Part shown: positions 24,792 through 33,751 of the stretch, piece after piece
Layout: every line of letters begins with the position of its first letter
Position numbering within the stretch: position 1 is the first letter of the stretch
Source of the DNA: Gammaproteobacteria bacterium
Lineage (GTDB): Bacteria; Pseudomonadota; Gammaproteobacteria; Eutrophobiales; Eutrophobiaceae
Assembly: GCA_022826885.1 (NCBI GenBank)
Contig: JAJDUB010000053.1
Location: forward strand, 1 to 64,000
DNA length: 64,000 nucleotides
Direction of reading: 5' to 3'
Program-made: the position numbers and the translations under genes
The notes under the pieces: model-generated
The model's input: only the letters and a program-made list of their open reading frames with translations
The model's database searches: none
Told to the model about the DNA's origin: nothing

Positions 24792-26558
24792 TCACATGGC
24801 GGCAGATTTCCGTTCCCTGTTGCCCGTTGCCTGCCGCGCCGGCAATGAATGCCGGAAATAGGGAATGACCAGCTCAATATCACCCTTCAGGTGTTTGTTC
24901 TTCACGCGGTTCCAGTAATCGGCAGTGAGCAGGTCGCCGTGGACTTCCAGGAACAGGGCGCGTAATTTTGCGTCCATGGATAAAAATTTGATGAATTCTT
25001 CCGGGAAAATATCGTTCTTGTTGACGTGGAACCAGACGTCCGAGCGCATCAGGTCCTCGTCATCGTCGCTGTCCGGGATGTCGCGGAAGTCGCATTCCGT
25101 GACCAGCGCCACTTCATCGTAATCATAGAAGACGACCCGCCGGTGCCGGGTTACGCCGAAGTTTTTCAGCAACAGGTCGCCGGGGAAGATATTGGTGTTG
25201 GCCAGGTCCTTGATGGTCTGTCCGTAATCCAGGATGACCTCGTTGGCGTCCGCGCGCTCGACTTCCCTCAGGTACAGGTTCATGGGCCGCACCCGGCGTT
25301 CGATATAGACGTGGTCGATAATCAACTGATCTTCGTCGACACGGACGGTTCCTGACGCTTCGCTGAGCAATTCATCCAGCAAGGCCTTGTCGAAGCGGTC
25401 TACCGGGAACTCCAGGTTGCGAAATTCCTGGGTGTCGATCAGGCGGCCGGCCCGGTCATGCCGTGAGACCAGCCGGTACTTGCTTTGCACCTCCTCCCTG
25501 TTGATGGTCTTGGGATAACCGAAATTGTCCCGGATGATCTTGAATACCAGGTCATAAGAGGGCAGGGTGAACACCAGCATCACCAGGCCCTTGTCTCCTT
25601 CAGCATGGACGAACTTGTCTTCCGTGTTCTGCAAATGATGTGAAAATATGCGGTAGCGTTCCGTTTTGCCCTGGCGCAACCGTCCCAGCACCGTGTACAG
25701 TTCGTCAATGGGCTTGTTGGGCAGGATCGAATGCAGGAAATGCACCGCGCCGATGACGGAATGGGGGTTGGCAAAATAATAGGACCGGGTGTAACTGAAT
25801 ACGACGCTGACTTCTTCCTCAGACATCAGCACCGCGTCAACCTCGATACCGCTGGAGGTATTCTTCAGGGCAATAACGATGGGGTTGATATGGTCCAGCT
25901 GGATGGTGCGGCCTATCAGGTAGGCGCGGGCTGATTGAAAAAATGCCGAGTCGATAAATTCAAACCTGACGAACTCACCATGTTCCCGCAGGTGTGTCTG
26001 GTAGTAGCGCTGGACTTCCTGGCTGAAAATCCGGGTATCGGCGCTGATATTCCTGTAAGGGACCTTGAAGGTAAAATCTTCCAGGATTTTTTTGAATGTC
26101 TTCTCCAGTGATCCCCAGTAGGGATAGCGGTTCAGGGTCAGGGTCTCCAGCGGGTTAAAGCCTTCATCCGGCGCCGAGGAAACGAATTCGATCTCGGGGT
26201 CGGTCCCCACCGTGTCAAAAATACGCCGGGTTGTGGAATTGAAAAAGGTCTTCAGGAATCCTGCGTCGGGCACGTTATACAGGCGTTGTCCGAAGTACCT
26301 GCGCGTACTGTGCCAGAGCTTGCGGTCGATGACCCTGGGCCCCAGGTTCTTGCGTAACGAGACGACGATGCGGCGAACGGATTTTTCGTAGAGTTCGACC
26401 CGTTCGATTATGTCCTGTTGATGTCCCTCCCAGTCCCGCTGTTCAAAACGGCGCCGGGCCCGTTCCGTGATACGGAAGAAGTTCTCGTTGTATTTCTGGA
26501 ATCCTTCGTAGATAAATTCCGAGATGCGTGCAATGGTCTGTTTGCGTTGCTCGGCCAT
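24792..26558 (-). CDS. aceK: isocitrate dehydrogenase kinase/phosphatase
   Basis: 588 residues, the size of E. coli AceK. The N-terminal regulatory half begins MAEQRKQTIARISEFIYEGF. The kinase-like half carries the ATP-binding loop near AEGDKGLVMLVFTLPSYDLV, the catalytic region TNIFPGDLLLKNFG and the metal-binding FYDYDEVALVTECDF. One active site phosphorylates and dephosphorylates isocitrate dehydrogenase, switching carbon between the TCA cycle and the glyoxylate bypass. The gene lies 15 bases downstream of icd, its substrate. No aceA or aceB is in the window. Confidence 0.96.
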   Translation of the reverse strand: MAEQRKQTIARISEFIYEGFQKYNENFFRITERARRRFEQRDWEGHQQDIIERVELYEKSVRRIVVSLRKNLGPRVIDRKLWHSTRRYFGQRLYNVPDAGFLKTFFNSTTRRIFDTVGTDPEIEFVSSAPDEGFNPLETLTLNRYPYWGSLEKTFKKILEDFTFKVPYRNISADTRIFSQEVQRYYQTHLREHGEFVRFEFIDSAFFQSARAYLIGRTIQLDHINPIVIALKNTSSGIEVDAVLMSEEEVSVVFSYTRSYYFANPHSVIGAVHFLHSILPNKPIDELYTVLGRLRQGKTERYRIFSHHLQNTEDKFVHAEGDKGLVMLVFTLPSYDLVFKIIRDNFGYPKTINREEVQSKYRLVSRHDRAGRLIDTQEFRNLEFPVDRFDKALLDELLSEASGTVRVDEDQLIIDHVYIERRVRPMNLYLREVERADANEVILDYGQTIKDLANTNIFPGDLLLKNFGVTRHRRVVFYDYDEVALVTECDFRDIPDSDDDEDLMRSDVWFHVNKNDIFPEEFIKFLSMDAKLRALFLEVHGDLLTADYWNRVKNKHLKGDIELVIPYFRHSLPARQATGNRERKSAAM

Positions 26559-26573
26559 GGGGGGATATCCGGG

Positions 26574-27872
26574 TTACATGTTGGCAATCATCGCCTGGCC
26601 GAATTCGCTGCAACTCACCTTGTTCGCGCCCTCCATCAACCGGGCAAAGTCGTATGTGACGGTCTTTGACGAAATCGTATTGTCCATACCGGATATGACG
26701 AGGTCGGCCGCCTCGGTCCATCCGAGATAGCGCAGCATCATCTCGCCGGACAGGACCAGGGAACCCGGGTTGACCTTGTCCTGGTTGGCGTACTTGGGCG
26801 CGGTGCCGTGAGTCGCCTCGAATACCGCGTGGCCGGTGTCATAGTTGATATTGCCTCCGGGCGCGATGCCGATGCCGCCGACCTGCGCCGCCAGCGCATC
26901 GGACAGGTAATCGCCGTTCAGGTTCATGGTGGCAATGACGTCAAATTCCCTGGGCCGGGTCAGCACCTGTTGCAGGGTGATGTCGGCAATGGCGTCCTTG
27001 ATGAGAACCTTACCCCCCGCCAGCGCCTCTTCCTGCTCCCTGTTGGCCGCCTCCGAGCCGTTTGCCGCGCGGGTGCGCTCCCATTGATCCCAGGTGTAGG
27101 TCTGGTCCGGGAAGGAGTTTTCCGCCAGTTCATACCCCCAGTTGCGGAACGCCCCTTCGGTGTATTTCATGATGTTGCCCTTGTGAACGAACGTCACGCT
27201 TTTGCGGTTGTTGTCCAGCGCATAGCGGATTGCGGCCTGGACCAGGCGTCCCGTGCCCTCCTGCGAGATCGGCTTGATGCCTATGCCGGTGGTGTCGGGA
27301 AAGCGGATTTTGCGGTAATAGTTGGGGAACGCCTCCTTCAGGAGATCAAGAAATTTGCGGTTGTCATCCGTCCCCTGCTCGAACTCTATGCCGGCATAGA
27401 TGTCCTCGGTATTTTCCCTGAAGATCACCATGTCCACGTCCTGCGGGTTCCTCGTCGGCGACGGTACGCCGTTGAACCAGCGTACCGGACGCAGGCATAC
27501 GTAAAGGTCGAGGATCTGGCGCAGGGCGACGTTCAGGGAACGGATGCCGCCGCCGATAGGCGTGGTCAACGGGCCCTTGATGGCGACCAGGTATTCCCGG
27601 CAGCGGTCCAGGGTATCGTCCGGCAACCAGGAACCGGTCAGTTCGTTGGCCTTCTCCCCGGCGTACACTTCCAGCCAATGGATCTCGCGCTGGCCGTTAT
27701 AGGCTTTGGATACCGCCGCATCCAGCACCTGCCTGGTCGCGCGCCAGACGTCAGGACCGATGCCGTCTCCTTCGATGAACGGTATGACCGGGTTGTCAGG
27801 GACCTGCAAACGTCCGTTCTCAATTGTGATCTTTTGCCCTTCGGGGTATAGCGATCTTGCTGCTGTGGCCAC
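26574..27872 (-). CDS. icd: NADP-dependent isocitrate dehydrogenase
   Basis: 432 residues of the homodimeric bacterial type. The phosphorylation loop [17 protein letters not shown] carries Ser112, matching the AceK target Ser113 of E. coli. Other conserved parts are [15 protein letters not shown], the metal-binding [16 protein letters not shown] and the NADP-binding [15 protein letters not shown]. It oxidatively decarboxylates isocitrate to 2-oxoglutarate in the cytoplasm. Its position directly upstream of aceK couples the enzyme to its own regulator. The ATG at 27872 has a purine-rich AAGGAGAT about six bases upstream. Confidence 0.97.
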   Translation of the reverse strand: MATAARSLYPEGQKITIENGRLQVPDNPVIPFIEGDGIGPDVWRATRQVLDAAVSKAYNGQREIHWLEVYAGEKANELTGSWLPDDTLDRCREYLVAIKGPLTTPIGGGIRSLNVALRQILDLYVCLRPVRWFNGVPSPTRNPQDVDMVIFRENTEDIYAGIEFEQGTDDNRKFLDLLKEAFPNYYRKIRFPDTTGIGIKPISQEGTGRLVQAAIRYALDNNRKSVTFVHKGNIMKYTEGAFRNWGYELAENSFPDQTYTWDQWERTRAANGSEAANREQEEALAGGKVLIKDAIADITLQQVLTRPREFDVIATMNLNGDYLSDALAAQVGGIGIAPGGNINYDTGHAVFEATHGTAPKYANQDKVNPGSLVLSGEMMLRYLGWTEAADLVISGMDNTISSKTVTYDFARLMEGANKVSCSEFGQAMIANM

Positions 27873-27923
27873 TTTTTAAATCTCCTTGGTTGTCATGCTT
27901 TATCGACTTGCCATAATAGCTTA

Positions 27924-28379
27924 TCACATCTGAAATACTGCCCGCGCTTCATCTTCCAGCATGGGGCCGATGACTTCCATGGGCCAGGGGGCAGCGGTGA
28001 ACACGTCGGCGGCGTGCATGCGCAATGCCGGATCATCCGGGCCGGCATCGAATAATTCGTAAATCCCTTCCATGCCCAGTCCGAACACGACCCGGCGGAT
28101 GTTGGCCCAGACGATGGCGCCGGCGCACATGGGGCAGGGTTCGGCGCTGACGTACAGGGTGAAGGTCTGCAACTGCTCCGGCTGAAATTTCCTGGATGCG
28201 GCCTGGACCATGTTGATTTCCACGTGGGCAATCACATTGCTGTCGGTGACCACCGAATTCTGCGCCGCCAGCAAGGGTTCGCCATCCGCATCGACCAGCA
28301 ACGCGCCGAACGCGTGGTTGCCCCGTTCCCGCGCCCTGATTGCCTCCCTGAAGGCAATCCGCAGGTAATGTTCATCCAC
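27924..28379 (-). CDS. CDA-fold nucleoside or base deaminase
   Basis: 151 residues from a GTG at 28379. The longer frame (to 28436) would read through a palindromic repeat, so it was rejected. The zinc motifs are HVEINMV (H52, catalytic E54; most relatives have HAE) and PCPMCAGAI (C82, C85). This is the guanine deaminase, tRNA adenosine deaminase and cytosine deaminase group. The HVE form with the short length suggests a small-molecule enzyme rather than TadA. It follows the isochorismatase-fold and hydantoinase genes on the same strand, so a role in nitrogen-ring catabolism is possible. Confidence 0.82.
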   Translation of the reverse strand: MDEHYLRIAFREAIRARERGNHAFGALLVDADGEPLLAAQNSVVTDSNVIAHVEINMVQAASRKFQPEQLQTFTLYVSAEPCPMCAGAIVWANIRRVVFGLGMEGIYELFDAGPDDPALRMHAADVFTAAPWPMEVIGPMLEDEARAVFQM

Positions 28380-28394
28380 GTTCTCAGCCTCTGC

Positions 28395-28418
28395 GGGGAC
28401 GGACTTAAGTCCGTCCCC
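28395..28418. repeat. GGGGACGGACTT palindrome, copy 4
   Basis: A perfect 24-base palindrome with GGGGACGGACTT arms and no loop. It is the same family as 1327, 8441 and 24744. It sits in the leader of the deaminase gene, next to a CTGCG repeat. Confidence 0.8.
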
Positions 28419-28432
28419 AGGTGGAAGAAATA

Positions 28433-28464
28433 TCATCTGCGTTAATCTGCGTCATCTGCGGATT
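28433..28464. repeat. CTGCG repeat at the end of the cysteine hydrolase gene
   Basis: Contains CATCTGCG, TTAATCTGCG and TCATCTGCGGAT in tandem. The TAA stop of the cysteine hydrolase gene lies at its edge. There is one orientation only; the opposite arm is not seen nearby. Confidence 0.8.
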
Positions 28465-29143
28465 AAATACAGCGTTCAATAAACTCATCACCTGTCATCA
28501 CGTCGCCGAATTGCTGGATGATGCTCTCCAGCGTGGCCTGGTGTTCGCGGTCGGACAGGGTCGAGCAGCAGTCCTCGACCATGACCACGTTGAAATCCAT
28601 GTCGAAAGCAGTGCGCGCCGCGGTCTCGCAGCAGATATTGGTCTTGGTCCCGGCTATCAACAGGGTCTCGATGGCGCGGCTGCGCAATACCCGCTCCAGT
28701 TTCGACGCGCCCGGAGAGAGGCAACCGTAACGGTTCTTCACCAGGTGGATATCGTCCTCATCGACTTCCAGTTCGTGCCAGAGTTTGCCGCCTTCCTGCC
28801 CCGGCGCCATGTACTGCATGGTGCGCTCGCGCACTTCGCCGGAAACCATGTTATTGAAGAAGTTCTCCCACTCGGATTTGCCGCCGTTGCAGTGGAATTC
28901 GCTGACGATCCAGATCACGTCGCCGCCCCGGTCGCGCAACGCTCCGGCCAATCGGTTGATGTTGCCGATGGTCCCGCGGCTGAGCGGCACCTCGGCCGGC
29001 GCACCCGGTTTGCAGAAGGCGTTCTGCATATCGATGACCACGAGAGCGCACTTTGCCGGGTCGAAGCTCTCGTAGAGATGGAACCGCCCGCGCCGCTTCA
29101 TCACCCGCTCGGCGATCTCTTCACTTATTCCGATGTTGTGCAT
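28463..29143 (-). CDS. cysteine hydrolase, isochorismatase fold (RutB/carbamoylsarcosine amidase-like)
   Basis: 226 residues with the complete triad of the amidohydrolase branch: D38 in LVVIDMQNAF, K136 in LVKNRYGCLSPG and C171 in GTKTNICCETAARTAF. A cis-peptide-type turn precedes the Cys. Members hydrolyse N-carbamoyl compounds, ureidoacrylate or nicotinamide; the catalytic Cys excludes true isochorismatase. It is downstream of the HyuAB hydantoinase genes, so hydrolysis of an N-carbamoyl product of ring opening is a reasonable reading, but the substrate is inferred from context. The gene lies between two CTGCG repeats. Confidence 0.87.
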   Translation of the reverse strand: MHNIGISEEIAERVMKRRGRFHLYESFDPAKCALVVIDMQNAFCKPGAPAEVPLSRGTIGNINRLAGALRDRGGDVIWIVSEFHCNGGKSEWENFFNNMVSGEVRERTMQYMAPGQEGGKLWHELEVDEDDIHLVKNRYGCLSPGASKLERVLRSRAIETLLIAGTKTNICCETAARTAFDMDFNVVMVEDCCSTLSDREHQATLESIIQQFGDVMTGDEFIERCI

Positions 29144-29160
29144 TTCACGTTACCTTTTTT

Positions 29161-29236
29161 ATCCGCAGATGACGCAGATTACCGCAGATTATTTTTTGAT
29201 TCATTTTATCTGCGTAAATCTGCGTCATCTGCGGAT
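29161..29236. repeat. CTGCG inverted element
   Basis: ATCCGCAGATGACGCAGATT with a further CCGCAGATTA on the left (29161-29190) is mirrored on the right (29207-29236) by ATCTGCG, AAATCTGCG and TCATCTGCGGAT. The AT-rich loop is about 16 bases. The right arm provides the last codons and TGA stop of hyuB. This is the clearest complete copy of the family. Confidence 0.85.
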
Positions 29237-31294
29237 TAATATTCTGTCATTCAGGTACGGATCGCCCTGCATGGCTGTCTCGGTATCCAGCAGGACGCCG
29301 CAATTCGGGCAGGAGAACGATCGCAGCATTACCTCGCCGCCGCTGGCATAGGGTCCGCCCAGGGACTGCAGGGGTGTTTCCTGCAGCGCCGCGCTTTCCT
29401 TCCAATTGCCGTCGCTGCCGGCCGGGTTACCGCTGCAATGTTTACAGTTGACCTGTGCGTTCCCGGCAGTAGCGGCCTGCGCGCCGCTCTTCCTGTCCAG
29501 CATCAGGCCGGCCCGCTTTTTTTGCGTGAGCGCCGGGTCGGATTCTCCCGTACCGGGGTCGATAACGATACCGTACGCGCGCTCCGCAAACTCCTGCGAA
29601 GCCAAACCGTCCCGCACGTCGCGGGCCACATCTTCAGCCGGGCGCAACAGGGGGTCGCCGTAGCCGCCGCCGCCGTTCCACCTGACATAAAGTGCGTCCT
29701 TGCCCATCAGCGGGAATACACCCCAGTCTACGACCTGTTGTTCTGTCTCTGTAGTATCCGCGTGTGTAGCATTCTCACCATTGCCAGCCTGTGCTTCATT
29801 GTTCTTTATCCACATGTAAGCGTTGGGCGAACCGGGATAACCGCCCGCCAGACCCTCGCTCATGGGGAACTTCGAACCTTTGCCGGAGACCACGTAATGC
29901 ATCCCGCCGTCCGGGGCATCGTGCGGCACGAAAGACAATTCCATGCCGACGCCGCCGCGGTAACGACCCGGACCGCCGGAATCCTTGAGACGCCGACGGT
30001 ACAGGTAACGGATCGGGAAGGTGTATTCGACGGTCTCCACGTTGGCCATACGCGAGATGGGGTTGGGGATCTCGCCGCCCACCTCGATGCCGTCCGCCCA
30101 GGCGCGGGCGCCGCCGGCCCCGGCGAAGGTCTCGGTGAGGATGCCGATGGCCAGTTTGTTGTGCTGGTTCTGACCGAACAGGAACACGGCAAAGTGGTTG
30201 GCATGCCACACGGCCGTGGCTTCGCCGGCGTATTTTTCACTGGCGCTGAGCATCTTGCCGATTGTGGTGCAGGCTGCGTTGTTGACGGACTGTATGGCCC
30301 CCACGGTCGCCACGGAAACCGGCGCCGGGCGCATGCAGTTCACGATAGTGCCCTCGGGCGCGATCATGGTGATCGGGCTGATCACGCCTTCGTTCCAGGT
30401 TATGTCGTAGCACAGCAACGGGAACAGGGGCGCGAACAACCCGCCCAGCGAGGCCCATTTGGTGCAGTTGATTGCGTACCGGCTCTGCTCGCTGGACCCG
30501 CTGAAATCGAAGGTCAGGGTGTCGTCCTGCTTGGTCATGGTCAGTTTGACCCGGCAGACTTCGTCCTTGACGCTCAGGTACTGGCGCGATTGCCATTGCC
30601 CGTCCGGCAGTTCGCGCAGGCGGGCGCGCAGTTTCTCTTCAGACCTGACAATAAGCGTCTTGCAGGTCTCATCAACTGTCTCAAAGCCATATTTTTCAAT
30701 GAGGGCCAGCATCCGCTCCCGGGCGACGTTGTTGCAGGCGATCATGGAATTCATGTCCAGCGCCACCATGTCCGGCGAACGCACCATATTGAGGAAAGTG
30801 TCCATGACGGCCCGGTTAATCTCGCCTTTTTCCACCAGCCGTATTCCGGGAGAACTGAACCCTTCCGTGTAGATATTTTCTGCATCGGGGCAGAAGCCGC
30901 CGGGGTTGGTGGCGCCGATATCGTACACGTGCACGAAACAGGCGCTCCAGGCCACCAGTTCCCCCCGGTAATGGATGGGAGCCACCAGGTAGACGTCCGA
31001 CGTATGCAGGGCCGCGGTATAGGGGTCGTTCAGCAGGAACACGTCCCCGGCGTGAATGTCTCCCCGGAAGCGCCGGATGATGGATTTGCATGCCTCCGCG
31101 GCGCTGGTCAGGTGGTGCAGGAAACCAACGCCGCCCATCAGCAGCGAACCGTCCGCACGGTACAGGGACACCATCAGGTCATGGCCTTCGTTGGTGATGG
31201 CGCTGCCCGACACGTTCTTCAGGGTAATCACCGCCTCGTCCACGACCCGGAACAGGCGGTGGCGGATAATCGAAAAGGTGACCGGATCAATCAT
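29225..31294 (-). CDS. hyuB: hydantoinase B/oxoprolinase subunit with C-terminal zinc-ribbon-like tail
   Basis: 689 residues. The N-terminus MIDPVTFSIIRHRLFRVVDE and the block FLLNDPYTAALHTSDVYLVA are typical of HyuB. HyuB and HyuA form an ATP-dependent enzyme that opens hydantoins, oxoproline, cyclic imides or lactams, or carboxylates ketones (acetophenone carboxylase). The last 70 residues contain CKHC and CPNC pairs and the phrase GVLLDTETAMQGDP. This resembles the gamma subunit of acetone and acetophenone carboxylases and is unusual in ordinary hydantoinases. The last codons ILIRR and the stop are supplied by a CTGCG repeat. The start overlaps the hyuA stop by four bases. Confidence 0.9.
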   Translation of the reverse strand: MIDPVTFSIIRHRLFRVVDEAVITLKNVSGSAITNEGHDLMVSLYRADGSLLMGGVGFLHHLTSAAEACKSIIRRFRGDIHAGDVFLLNDPYTAALHTSDVYLVAPIHYRGELVAWSACFVHVYDIGATNPGGFCPDAENIYTEGFSSPGIRLVEKGEINRAVMDTFLNMVRSPDMVALDMNSMIACNNVARERMLALIEKYGFETVDETCKTLIVRSEEKLRARLRELPDGQWQSRQYLSVKDEVCRVKLTMTKQDDTLTFDFSGSSEQSRYAINCTKWASLGGLFAPLFPLLCYDITWNEGVISPITMIAPEGTIVNCMRPAPVSVATVGAIQSVNNAACTTIGKMLSASEKYAGEATAVWHANHFAVFLFGQNQHNKLAIGILTETFAGAGGARAWADGIEVGGEIPNPISRMANVETVEYTFPIRYLYRRRLKDSGGPGRYRGGVGMELSFVPHDAPDGGMHYVVSGKGSKFPMSEGLAGGYPGSPNAYMWIKNNEAQAGNGENATHADTTETEQQVVDWGVFPLMGKDALYVRWNGGGGYGDPLLRPAEDVARDVRDGLASQEFAERAYGIVIDPGTGESDPALTQKKRAGLMLDRKSGAQAATAGNAQVNCKHCSGNPAGSDGNWKESAALQETPLQSLGGPYASGGEVMLRSFSCPNCGVLLDTETAMQGDPYLNDRILIRR

Positions 31295-33393
31295 GACATG
31301 TCAATGATAATATTTCTGTGCCCGTCCATGAAGCCCTGCTGTTCGTCCTGGATTACGATCGTCGTGATCGGCGTATGAATCACTGCCGGTCCGATGATGG
31401 TATTACCCGGGCGCAGTTTGTCAAAATCATAGATGTTGGCCTCGGTGAGGCTGTCCCGCCCGCTGACGAATATCCTGCGCCGCCCGGTACGGGCCGCGTC
31501 GGGAGAGGAATCGGCCAGTGCCTGCGCGGCGACCTCGGGATGTTCTATCCTGCCCGCCGCGCTGAGGCGGAACCGGGTCATCTCGATCCCCGCGTCACGG
31601 TAGGCGGAGCCCTTGCCGTAGCGGTTTTCGTACAACGTTTCAAAATCGTTGACCAGTTGCTCCAGCCCGGCTTCATCCAGCGGCGTGGCAGCCCGTACCG
31701 GGGTGATGATTTCATGGACCTGCAACGCGTAACGGAACCCGACGGACCACCTGAAGCTCATCTTGTCTTCCGGGAACCCCTCCTGTTCCAGCGCCTGTCT
31801 TGCCGTGCCGATCATGGGTTCAAAAATGGCATTGATCTCCTCTGCCGGGCAGGGGACGGATCTGGTCAGGGTTACGCTGTAATCGTGCATGACGTCGGTG
31901 CCGGCCAGGCCGAACGCGCAGTTCACGGACGCGGTGTAAGGTACGATGATGCGTTTCACGCTCAGCTCCCGGGCGAACGCGCTCGCCAGGATGGGGCAGG
32001 TGCCGCCGAACGCGTGCAGGACGAAGTCCCGCGGGTCCAGGCCCTGTTCGACGGTGATCTTGTGGATCAGGTCGGTGACCTGTGCATTCGCCACCCGGAA
32101 GATGCCGATCGCCGCCTGTTCCGTCGGCAGGCCCAGCGGTTCTGCTATCTGCTCCCGGAACAGCCTGGCCGTGTTGCCTGTATCCAGGGTCATGGCCCCG
32201 TTCAGGAAACGCTGCGGATCGATATACCCCAGCAGCAACAGCACGTCGGTCACGGTGGGCCGGCTCCCGCCGAGGCCGTAGCAGATCGGACCGGGATTTG
32301 CCCCCGCGCTTTGCGGCCCCACCAGGGGCGCGCCCGTATCTTCCTCAAGGGTGATCAGGCTGCCTCCGCCGGCGCCGATGGAGGCCACGTCGATCTTCGG
32401 CACCGAGTAATGGAACCGGTCAATCAGGGGCTCCCTGGCATATTCGATCTCGCCGTCCTGGATGATCCCCACCTTGAAGGTTGTGCCGCCCATGTCCGCG
32501 GCGATGATGTTGCTGTCGCCCATGCTGTCGCCGAGAAACTTGCTGCCGATGACCCCGGCAACCGGGCCGCACTCCACCATGTTCACGGCCCGCCCGGCTG
32601 CCTGTTCGGCAGGCAGCAGTCCGCCGTAGCCCTGCATGACCAGCACCGGTCCCCGGTAATTGAACTCTCCCAGCAGCTCCTGCAGGTTATTGATGTAATT
32701 GCTGACCACCTGGCCGGCATAAGCGTTGATCACGGTGGTCGAGGTGCGCTCGTACTCGCCCGGGACCGGCGCCACCTCGCTGCTGACGGACACGTGGACG
32801 TCCGGGTCATGCGCCCTGATGATGGAACGGATGCGCTGTTCGTGTACGGGGTTGGCGAACGACCATAACAGCGCCACCGCCACGGACTCCACCCGATGCT
32901 CGTCCAGCAGTTCGCTGACAGCCTGCTCGACCCCGGCCTCGTCCAGTTCCCCGATGACCGCGCCCTTGTAATCCACCCGTTCCGCCACGCCCCGGATCAG
33001 GCCGAACGGCACCAGCGGTGCGGGCCGGTCCGTGGCGACCGGGTGTTTGAGACCTTCTTCCGAGAGGCCGGACCAGCGCCCGTAGGCGCCGCGGGTGACC
33101 AGCAGGGTGTCCTCGAAACCCGCCGTGGTGATCAGCCCGGTGCGGGCGCCCTTGCGTTCCAGCAAGGTGTTGTCCACCACGGTGGAGCCGTGGATGAACA
33201 GGGACGTCTGCCGGAAAATATCTTCCAGGTCCGCCTCCATCACGGCCGCGGCCGAGCGAATGGAAGCGATCACGCCGCCGGCAAAATCCGGCGGCGTGGA
33301 CAAGGCCTTGCCGATAAAGACGGAGCGCCCGTCCTCGACGATCACCGTGTCGGTACAGGTCCCGCCTACGTCAGTAGCGACAACGAAAGCCAT
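31291..33393 (-). CDS. hyuA: hydantoinase A/oxoprolinase subunit (ATP-binding)
   Basis: 700 residues with the ASKHA ATPase fold: phosphate-1 motif TDVGGTCTDTVIV, then IIAADMGGTTFKVGII and GAGGGSLITLEED. The first part also has FIHGSTVVDNTLLERKGA. HyuA hydrolyses ATP to activate the ring or substrate carbonyl while HyuB completes the reaction. The set of neighbours (RAM protein, CoA ligase, racemase, amidohydrolase) points to catabolism of a cyclic amide or hydantoin. A CoA or ketone-carboxylating role is also possible because of the HyuB tail. It overlaps hyuB by four bases. Confidence 0.92.
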   Translation of the reverse strand: MAFVVATDVGGTCTDTVIVEDGRSVFIGKALSTPPDFAGGVIASIRSAAAVMEADLEDIFRQTSLFIHGSTVVDNTLLERKGARTGLITTAGFEDTLLVTRGAYGRWSGLSEEGLKHPVATDRPAPLVPFGLIRGVAERVDYKGAVIGELDEAGVEQAVSELLDEHRVESVAVALLWSFANPVHEQRIRSIIRAHDPDVHVSVSSEVAPVPGEYERTSTTVINAYAGQVVSNYINNLQELLGEFNYRGPVLVMQGYGGLLPAEQAAGRAVNMVECGPVAGVIGSKFLGDSMGDSNIIAADMGGTTFKVGIIQDGEIEYAREPLIDRFHYSVPKIDVASIGAGGGSLITLEEDTGAPLVGPQSAGANPGPICYGLGGSRPTVTDVLLLLGYIDPQRFLNGAMTLDTGNTARLFREQIAEPLGLPTEQAAIGIFRVANAQVTDLIHKITVEQGLDPRDFVLHAFGGTCPILASAFARELSVKRIIVPYTASVNCAFGLAGTDVMHDYSVTLTRSVPCPAEEINAIFEPMIGTARQALEQEGFPEDKMSFRWSVGFRYALQVHEIITPVRAATPLDEAGLEQLVNDFETLYENRYGKGSAYRDAGIEMTRFRLSAAGRIEHPEVAAQALADSSPDAARTGRRRIFVSGRDSLTEANIYDFDKLRPGNTIIGPAVIHTPITTIVIQDEQQGFMDGHRNIIIDMS

Positions 33394-33403
33394 AACCGGC
33401 TGG

Positions 33404-33456
33404 TACTCTTTCCAGTTAATATTGACATGTTCAGCGGGTCGGGAAGCGAAAGAGTA
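33404..33456. repeat. short copy of the TACTCTTTCC element
   Basis: TACTCTTTCCAGTTAATA at the left and GAAAGAGTA at the right form short inverted ends. The left 45 bases match the left end of the element at 50040 with only a few changes, up to CGGGTCGGGAAGCG. It is an internally deleted copy, in the gap between the RAM gene and hyuA. Confidence 0.75.
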
Positions 33457-33462
33457 CTGGTT

Positions 33463-33741
33463 TTATTCCATGCCGATGGAAAAAATCTGTTCAAGGTCGT
33501 GGCGCGAGTAGGTCTTGAAAGCGATCATGGTCTCGGTGTTTTCAATGCCTTCAATGTTTACCATGCGGCTGGTTACCATGTCCGCAATGGCCTGGTTGGT
33601 CTCGACCCGCAGGATGCCGACGATGTCGTAACTGCCGCCCACGGAATAGACCTCGGAAAACTCCGCTATATCGGCCAGGGCCTCTGCGACTTCGTTGATC
33701 CTGCCGTGACGGGTATTGATTAACACGATTGCTGTGACCAT
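33463..33741 (-). CDS. stand-alone Lrp/AsnC ligand-binding (RAM) domain protein
   Basis: 92 residues beginning MVTAIVLINTRHGRINEVAE, then EVYSVGGSYDIVGILRVE and IEGIENTETMIAFKTY. This is the RAM domain of Lrp/AsnC regulators without the DNA-binding helix-turn-helix. Such proteins bind amino acids as oligomers and may modulate other regulators or enzymes. A strong GAGGTGA lies six bases before the ATG at 33741. It is 10 bases downstream of the CoA ligase gene and upstream of hyuA, so it may sense an amino acid made or consumed by the pathway. Confidence 0.88.
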   Translation of the reverse strand: MVTAIVLINTRHGRINEVAEALADIAEFSEVYSVGGSYDIVGILRVETNQAIADMVTSRMVNIEGIENTETMIAFKTYSRHDLEQIFSIGME

Positions 33742-33751
33742 TTAATTCACC

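Noticed and set aside
28380-28436. Longer N-terminus of the deaminase
   Set aside because: It would be translated from the GGGGACGGACTT palindrome; the GTG at 28379 starts at the conserved region.
31318-32868. Long rightward reading frame antisense to hyuA
   Set aside because: A composition artefact of GC-rich DNA; the hyuA product on the other strand is fully conserved.
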